Made by a program: the position numbers and the translations under genes. Positions 55,256 through 64,000 of a stretch of 64,000 nt of DNA are shown one piece after another. This DNA is from Chondrosia reniformis (lineage: Eukaryota; Porifera; Demospongiae; Chondrillida; Chondrillidae), in the NCBI GenBank assembly GCA_947172415.1, contig OX359200.1:126501-190500 (forward strand). The letters are read 5' to 3'. The first letter of the stretch is position 1. Each line of letters begins with the position of its first letter. The notes beneath the pieces were generated by a model, which worked only from the letters and a program-made list of their open reading frames with translations, ran no database searches and was not told where the DNA came from.

Positions 55256-55927
55256 TACGAAATTAATGTATAGTGAGAGATAGAGCAAATGTAAAGATTT
55301 ATAAAAATTTCAATAACCAATTGGACTTGTTTCATGCATGTCTGTGAATGCTGAAACTAAGTTACAGCTTCATATCTTTCCATTTGGCAGAGTTACAGAG
55401 CCAAATGTACATTACAATACTAGTATACGAATTTAATGTATGGTGAGAGATAGGGCAAATGTCAAGAATTATAAAAATTTCAATAACCCACTGGACCTGT
55501 TTCATACATGTCTGTGAATGCTGAAACCAAGTTTAAGCTTCATCTCTTTCCATTTGATGGAGTTACAGAGCCAAATGTACATTACAATACTGGTATACCA
55601 ATTTAATGTATGGTGAGAGATAGGGCAAATGTCAAGAATTATAAAAATTTCAATAACCCACTGGACCTGTTTCATACATGTCTGTGAATGCTGAAACCAA
55701 GTTTAAGCTTCATATCTTTCCAATTGGCAGAGTTACAGAGCCAAATGTACATTACAATACTGGTATACCAATTTAATGTATGGTGAGAGATAGGGCAAAT
55801 GTAAAGATTTATAAAAATTTCAATAACCCACTGGACCTGTTTCATACATGTCTGTGAATGTTGACACCAAGTTTTAGCTTCATTTATATTAATTTGACAG
55901 AGTTACAGAACTGAATTAAATGTACAT

Positions 55928-56983
55928 GAAATTATATATAGTACGTATATATCGTCCGATATTTTCATACAAAATATCGGAACTCCAGACTCTAAAACAT
56001 TTTACATACCTGGGGCTAACTAGAAACACACAGACAGTCCAAACACGGCTATCAGAAGGTATCTATATAGAAGTAGGCAGCCATTATCGTTTTACAGCAC
56101 TTGAGATTGAGTGTGTCTGTTTGTAGTATTAATCGTTTATATCGGAACACCTCTCGCTAAAATCGTTTCTACATGGGACCGGAAAAGCCGTTCTCCTCGG
56201 CCTATGGAGACACACACAGGAATTTATCCAGTTTCTCCAGTTTCGAGATGGACCACAAATACGGAGTATATGTGCAAAATTGCTTGAAACGATGCCCTGA
56301 TCTGTAATTAACGAGAAATAATTGGAACATATTTTTCTCGCAAATACCCTATTCTTAAGTATGGAATAGCGCCAACCACAACCGTTTTCTTTGGAAATTT
56401 TGTTGTTTAAATAGAGGCAAAAAACCTTATAAAGTAGGCCTACCTGGACACATCTCTATGGTGGTAGCGGTTCCCAGAGAGGTTGGTAGCGCTTAGACTC
56501 TGAAGCTGTCTCCTAATCGGTTGGTGCCATAGAGACGTGCTCACCAATAATCCGGATTTCGGGGGGGTTCCACGTATGTGGGATTGGCATCTGATATCTT
56601 AGGATTCATATGAGTCGGCCATATCGAGAAGAACTGGTTCTTCTCACGCAAGTGACACCCAAAGCTCAACTCGGCAGAGCGTTACCACCGATCCCGGCCT
56701 CTGAGCGTCGTGGATGGTAGCGTTCGGTATGGTCCAACTTTTTTTCTTTGGAGTTTCGTTGGCCGTCGATTGACGAAATTTCACTTTAAGCGACATCCAT
56801 ATAGTACATATGGATAGATAACTAGTTCACAAACAGTCACCTACTACACAGTGCATATCTATGCTCAAAAGAAATCTTTGAAAGCGCTCTAGTCTATCAG
56901 ATCTATATATACATGGTACTGAATTTGTTTATACTTCTCAGGGTCGGCCATTTTTAACATTAAGCAATTACCTGGCATATACA
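55928..56983 (+). repeat. 1.06-kb satellite-embedded element, copy 4
   Basis: Starts 1728 bp after copy 3. Private changes include GAATTTATCC, TTGGAACATA, CCCAGAGAGG and ATAGTACATA. Its left flank matches copies 2 and 3; its right flank is the diverged terminal satellite type also seen at the left end of the array. Confidence 0.88.
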
Positions 56984-57200
56984 TACGAAATTAATGTATA
57001 GTGAGAGATAGGGCAAATGTAAAATTATATAAAAATTTCAAAAACTCATTGGAATTGTTTCACACATGTCTGTGAATGCTGACAGCAAGTTTTAGTTTCA
57101 TACCTTTCCATTTGACAGAGTTATAACACCAAATGTACATTAAAGTATTGGTATACGAAATTAATGTATCGTGAAAGATAGGGCAAATGGAAAGATTTTA

Positions 57201-57745
57201 AAAAATTTCCCATACATACATTTAAGTTTTATACTAGGATTTTTTGTATAGAAATTATAAATTTTGCAGTACTTATAGACATGACGACATGAGCAGGAGA
57301 AGAAGCATGAGGAATGTTGGACCATGCCACAGGAAGAATGGGCAGAGCGGCAACATTGATTAATATTGTTTTATAAATGGCTGGCCTCAATGCTCAGTGA
57401 GAAAGATATTCCCTAGCCAATGGAATGGCTCTGTTGCTGATTGAGCTGAGCCCGGCTGTTGTACCATTATATGCATCAGGTCAGATCATCTCATACACTA
57501 TATACCCAGCAACAGAGTACATTGACCTTCAGTTTGCTGAGGGTGATCCCATTGACCAAACTCACTGACTATTGAATTCATCCATTAAACTCAACCACTC
57601 ATTATTTTTCATTTCATTTCTCATTATTATTATTCACTTATTGTAAATGTTAATTTTATTTTTATGTTAATGCAGTATTTTATGTTTGTGATCCCACTTC
57701 ATTTATCTATTGTACTTGTTAGTACTTATAGACAAGAGCATTACA
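57201..57745. other. A/T-rich spacer, nothing recognised
   Basis: No gene, RNA or clear repeat was identified. The satellite decays around 57200. Short open frames exist but have no family features or splice context. It ends at the 3' exon of the TSNAXIP1-like gene. Confidence 0.6.
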
Positions 57746-61077
<3,332 letters not shown>

Positions 61078-61367
61078 AAGAGAGTACTGGTACGCGTAAA
61101 GGGACTAGAACGGCAATGTAATCTCAAAATATTCACTTTTTGCAGACTCTTGTTTACATTTTCCGACTCTTTTGACGCATGAAATGGCGAATATGCAGTT
61201 ACAGCAACAACCGAATTACTACATAAAAGAAGAGATTACTAAATTTACGAAGGCAAAATGGATGCAAGCCGCATACTCAATTTGAGGCAAGACAACTCCT
61301 TTGGTAGCCATTTTAATATTTCCATAGCAACACTGCAGGTATTGAGCAATAGAACTATGGTGATAAA
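61078..61367. promoter_or_regulatory. Divergent region TSNAXIP1-like / 61368 gene
   Basis: Head-to-head arrangement. A minus-strand ATG near 61312 opens 21 codons to a GTAAAT donor and could be an upstream first exon of the TSNAXIP1-like gene, but it did not splice in frame to the exon at 61060 in my reading. The shared promoter would then be only about 50 bp. Confidence 0.4.
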
Positions 61368-63006
61368 ATGGCGTGCGAGCAACAGGGTCCTGTCAAATCT
61401 GTATTAGAAGGTTCTTTTGAGAGTAATTCGAGTCAAGATGATATAGCTGAAGTGTTTCAACAAGAATTTGTAACTCTTGCAGCTAAAATGGGGAATCACG
61501 CAGTTATTCGGGGTATGCTTGTCGGAAGAAGAATATTGCTTAATCTGTTGCCCATTTTACCTACGTATACTGGTACCTCAGTTGTATTCGGTAGTGTTTA
61601 TATGCTACATAACTAATAGTGAGTCCCTGTCATTGCATAACCACCACTTTATCTTACGCAATCAAGTCTCATAACTGCTGTTCTCTTAGAGTATGTTGGA
61701 CAGAACCCAGAAATCACAGCATTTGATCACGTGTCTCTTCCAGCCCTAAGTGTTGCAACTCTTAAGGATATTGTGGTCAATCGGCGTCTTTCTAGCTATG
61801 GTCTTGCGGTCAGAATAGCCGGGCAACTGCCTTCTCTGTGTCCAACTGTCCAGTTTGGAGTTGACTTTGGTTCTCTGCTGGTGGAGCTAAAGAGACAAGT
61901 GAGTCTGTCAGTTCTTGGAAAGGCAAGACTAGACCAACCTTTGTCTGTCTGTCTGTAGTGTGTTGAGTGGACGTTGCACTGCAGTACACAGGAAGTGGAC
62001 ATTGCACAACTACTAGACCAGTTGTTTGACTCAAGTCCAGATGGGGACAATGTGCTAAAGAAGAATGCAATTACTGCACTCCATTTGACAGCTAAGGCTA
62101 GACTTCTCAAAGTTGCCGAGTCAGCAGAACAGAGAGCAGCGCACTGGAAGACTGAAGGAGGAGCTATCAAGGAAAACATTAGTCAAGTGGTGGAAAGGGT
62201 TCTACAATTGAGTCAAGAGATACTGTCTACAGTGGAAGTTAATGGTGATGCAAAGGTAATTGTGGAATTAATGGGAAGCACTCTATATCTTCTATGGGTT
62301 AAGTATTACATTGTTTAAGCTATCCCAAAAGTTTTATATATAATTTGAGTGGTTTTCATAGTCATATCATTTATATAGATCATGTTTAACTATAAAGATG
62401 CCTGTTATTCTCTGGTATGCGGCTTTAGTTTATGTTTATATTAGCATTTAATGGCAAGGAGTGTCTAGACCATCCCACGCCTTCATATGGAGGATTTCAT
62501 TTTTATCATGACCAATAGTTAGTTGTTCATTGAGTGCTGGGTTACCGTAGTCTTTCTATTCTTTAGAGCAATATTGCTGAGCAGCAAAATCCGTAAGTTA
62601 TCAGCAAAAACTGACTAACCATATTAACATTACTCACTATAAAACATTGTAATATGAGTGTACTGTACTGATATAGTAAAAATATAATGTGGAGTGGACC
62701 TCATATACCAAACAGTATAATATAGTAGTATAGTATAATATATAGTCAACGGAAAATAAAACAAAATGTACACAAATCCCAACACCCTGTTTGGTATTTG
62801 AGGTCCACTACACATTATACGTATATCCCTTCCGTTGTAGAACCTCTTCTATACCCATAAAGGAAGCAGTCATTGAGTGCCTTCCTCTACCAAGGGAAGT
62901 TTTACTATCAAAGAGGAAACTGTTGATACCCGCTGATGAGTTTAGCAGCGAAGAAGATGATGATGAAGAGGAAGAGGAAGATATGGACATATTTTCCAGT
63001 ATATGA
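61368..63006 (+). CDS. Unrecognised 280-residue protein, acidic C-terminus
   Basis: Five exons splice in frame: 61368-61512, 61690-61898, 61959-62255, 62567-62592, 62841-63006; 843 bp, 280 residues. I do not recognise the family. Residues 45-120 look compact and mixed (FDHVSLPALSVATLKDIVVNRRL, SSYGLAVRIAGQLPSLCP, VDFGSLLVELKRQ). Residues 120-215 are helical, with WTLHCSTQEVDIAQLLDQLF. A predicted helix near 150-210 is followed by PIKEAVIECLPLPREVLLSKRKLL. The C-terminal 25 residues hold a run of Asp/Glu (EEDDDEEEEEDMDIF), as in nuclear proteins. No signal peptide or membrane helix. The start codon context AAAATGGCG matches other starts here. Confidence 0.75.
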
Positions 63007-63327
63007 CCATCCAGTCATCTGTCTAGCTCTCTGCTAATGGTACCAGGGCAGTGTAGCAAAGCTTTTCACCAGGAAATTTAGTGTATTGATTCTACATCCA
63101 CGGTCCTTAATAACAATACACAGACACCAGTTTCAGTGTACATTAAGATGGATAATAATTAGTAATGTGCTTGGACGAATTAATCAATGCAACTCCTTTA
63201 ACCACAAGCTGACATTTGTTTGTGTATCAGCACTTTGTAGGGGTTTATTGAAGCCTTACATTAACCCAAGCGTGAAGCTTTTGCGCACTAGGTCACTTCG
63301 GAATTGTAAGCCGCAAAAGAAGTGGAC
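63007..63327. other. Intergenic spacer
   Basis: 321 bp between the 61368 gene and the secreted-protein start. It probably holds a 3' UTR and a promoter; no motif was recognised. Confidence 0.5.
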
Positions 63328-64000
63328 ATGAAATTGTTTCAGGGATTCGTATTCCTTTCCCTCGTCGTCGTCCAGATAAAAGGATTCCCGACGACGGCGG
63401 CTGTAGCGCCGACCCAAGAAATGTGCTCCAATTACGACTGTTTTCCAAACGCGTCGAACCGGCCTTCCTCCGGAGAGTAAGTCCTTCCGCCAGCCGTCTC
63501 AGTACGGCCTACGGCCAATTAGTGTAACAGTGATATTTAATTATAATCATGTTAATTCAGATTTGGTATATAGAATAATAATAGAATTGATTCTTGCATA
63601 TGTGTCTCAATGTATACGCGGAGCTATAGAAGGCAGGCACTATAGTCGCGACCCTAATCCTCACAGGTGCAGATTTGCATTTGTGATTGTATATAACTCT
63701 CTGGTTACTGTCAGGTGCTGCATGCCAGGTGTTAGCATGCATGTGATATACATGCAGATTGCTAATTGTTAAAACATTCCAAAAAATATGCGCACAGATA
63801 TTGCTTGTCCTGTATACTCAGCATATATATATCACCATGATATTTTCTCTCTCATAGGAGATACAGTTACTCTGCCAATGGATGCACCTATGAATCCGTT
63901 GACATGGTAACATCAACAGATGGCATTTTTAATCCTTCTGTCGAATACACTGATTATGCTGAAATGAAGAACTTTGGTTCAAATGCTAATTGCCCTATAG
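63328..64000 (+). CDS. Secreted protein, 3' partial
   Basis: The first exon, 63328 to about 63478, starts with a classic signal peptide (MKLFQGFVFLSLVVVQIKGF) and then reads EMCSNYDCFPNASNRPSSGE with two cysteines and an N-glycosylation sequon (NAS). After a GTAAGT donor and a 380-bp intron, the second exon begins about 63859. It reads RYSYSANGCTYESVDMVTSTDG and on to NANCPI at the window end. The family is not recognised; a small cysteine-bearing extracellular protein is all that can be said. The gene continues beyond 64000. Confidence 0.65.

Larger units (their letters stand above)
37705..57200 (+). repeat. About 170-bp satellite array, 19.5 kb
   Basis: Head-to-tail units of about 170 bp, one orientation, each with ATGTCTGTGAATGCTGAAAC, TTTCCATTTGGCAGAGTTAC, AATTTAATGTATGGTGAGAG and ATAGGGCAAATG. 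Block spans: diverged units 37705-38325, main block 39390-49404 (about 59 units), 50461-54199 (about 22), 55256-55927 (about 4), diverged units 56984-57200. The outer units at both ends share features absent from the middle (AAATTAATGTATAGTGAG, CACACATGTCTGTGA). Unit length is close to one nucleosome. Occasional 2-10-bp indels occur (for example near 46537, 51293). No open frame is conserved as protein; the recurrent 63- and 73-residue minus-strand frames come from the repeat itself. Confidence 0.96.

Noticed and set aside
49397-56126. Recurrent 68-residue plus-strand frame in element copies 2-4
   Set aside because: Not preserved in copy 1, no family features, and begins in satellite-derived sequence.
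37705-57200. CRISPR-like direct repeat array
   Set aside because: Eukaryotic context; units are contiguous 170-bp satellite with no unique spacers and no cas genes.
38326-57200. CENP-B box
   Set aside because: No match to the TTCG-n4-A-n2-CGGG pattern was found in unit or element on either strand.
61193-61290. Small plus-strand frame starting MANMQLQQQPNYY
   Set aside because: Ends after about 30 codons with no matching donor or downstream exon; it lies in the divergent promoter region.

Overview
The window is eukaryotic nuclear DNA from an animal, most likely a non-bilaterian one such as a demosponge. Every gene has recognisable animal orthologs, and several point to metazoans: a PH plus IRS-type PTB docking adaptor, coactosin, BRD7/9 and penta-EF-hand ALG-2. 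Genes are tightly packed, introns are mostly about 50-100 bp with GT-AG ends, and intergenic gaps are often below 150 bp. The sponge assignment is inference; no species marker was seen. All names come from reading translated exons and comparing them with remembered family features, not from a database search.

Layout. 1-37.5 kb is a dense housekeeping block: BRD7/9 (+, 5' end outside the window), coactosin-like (-), cytochrome c1 (-), GPAA1 (+), a DOK-like adaptor (+), DENND11/LCHN (-), MCM4 (+), NOP10 (-), EMC4 (+), isopentenyl-diphosphate isomerase (-), ribosomal protein eL13 (+), mitochondrial leucyl-tRNA synthetase (-), neuroguidin (+), PDCD6/ALG-2 (-), a RUN plus DEF8-type C1/Rubicon-homology protein (+), dolichol kinase (+), NDUFS3 (+) and an intronless SPFH-like protein (+). 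Seven divergent pairs share very short intergenic promoters (31-298 bp). Tail-to-tail pairs are also close (56-134 bp).

37.7-57.2 kb is a satellite of about 170-bp units, all in one orientation, with local higher-order repeats. Embedded in it are four nearly identical copies of a 1.06-kb element that is unlike the satellite and carries several perfect hairpins. This is the least explained part of the window.

57.7-64 kb returns to genes: a TSNAXIP1-like coiled-coil protein (-), an unrecognised 280-residue acidic-tailed protein (+), and the start of a secreted protein (+) that runs off the end.

The genes do not form one pathway. Themes are mitochondrial function (CYC1, NDUFS3, LARS2), ER membrane and glycosylation or isoprenoid steps (GPAA1, EMC4, DOLK, IDI), and nuclear or ribosome-biogenesis roles (MCM4, BRD7/9, NOP10, NGDN, eL13). 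Introns carry many unrelated minisatellites. The most striking is a 1.85-kb tract in the dolichol kinase gene whose 25-bp unit duplicates the exon end and its splice donor about 74 times.
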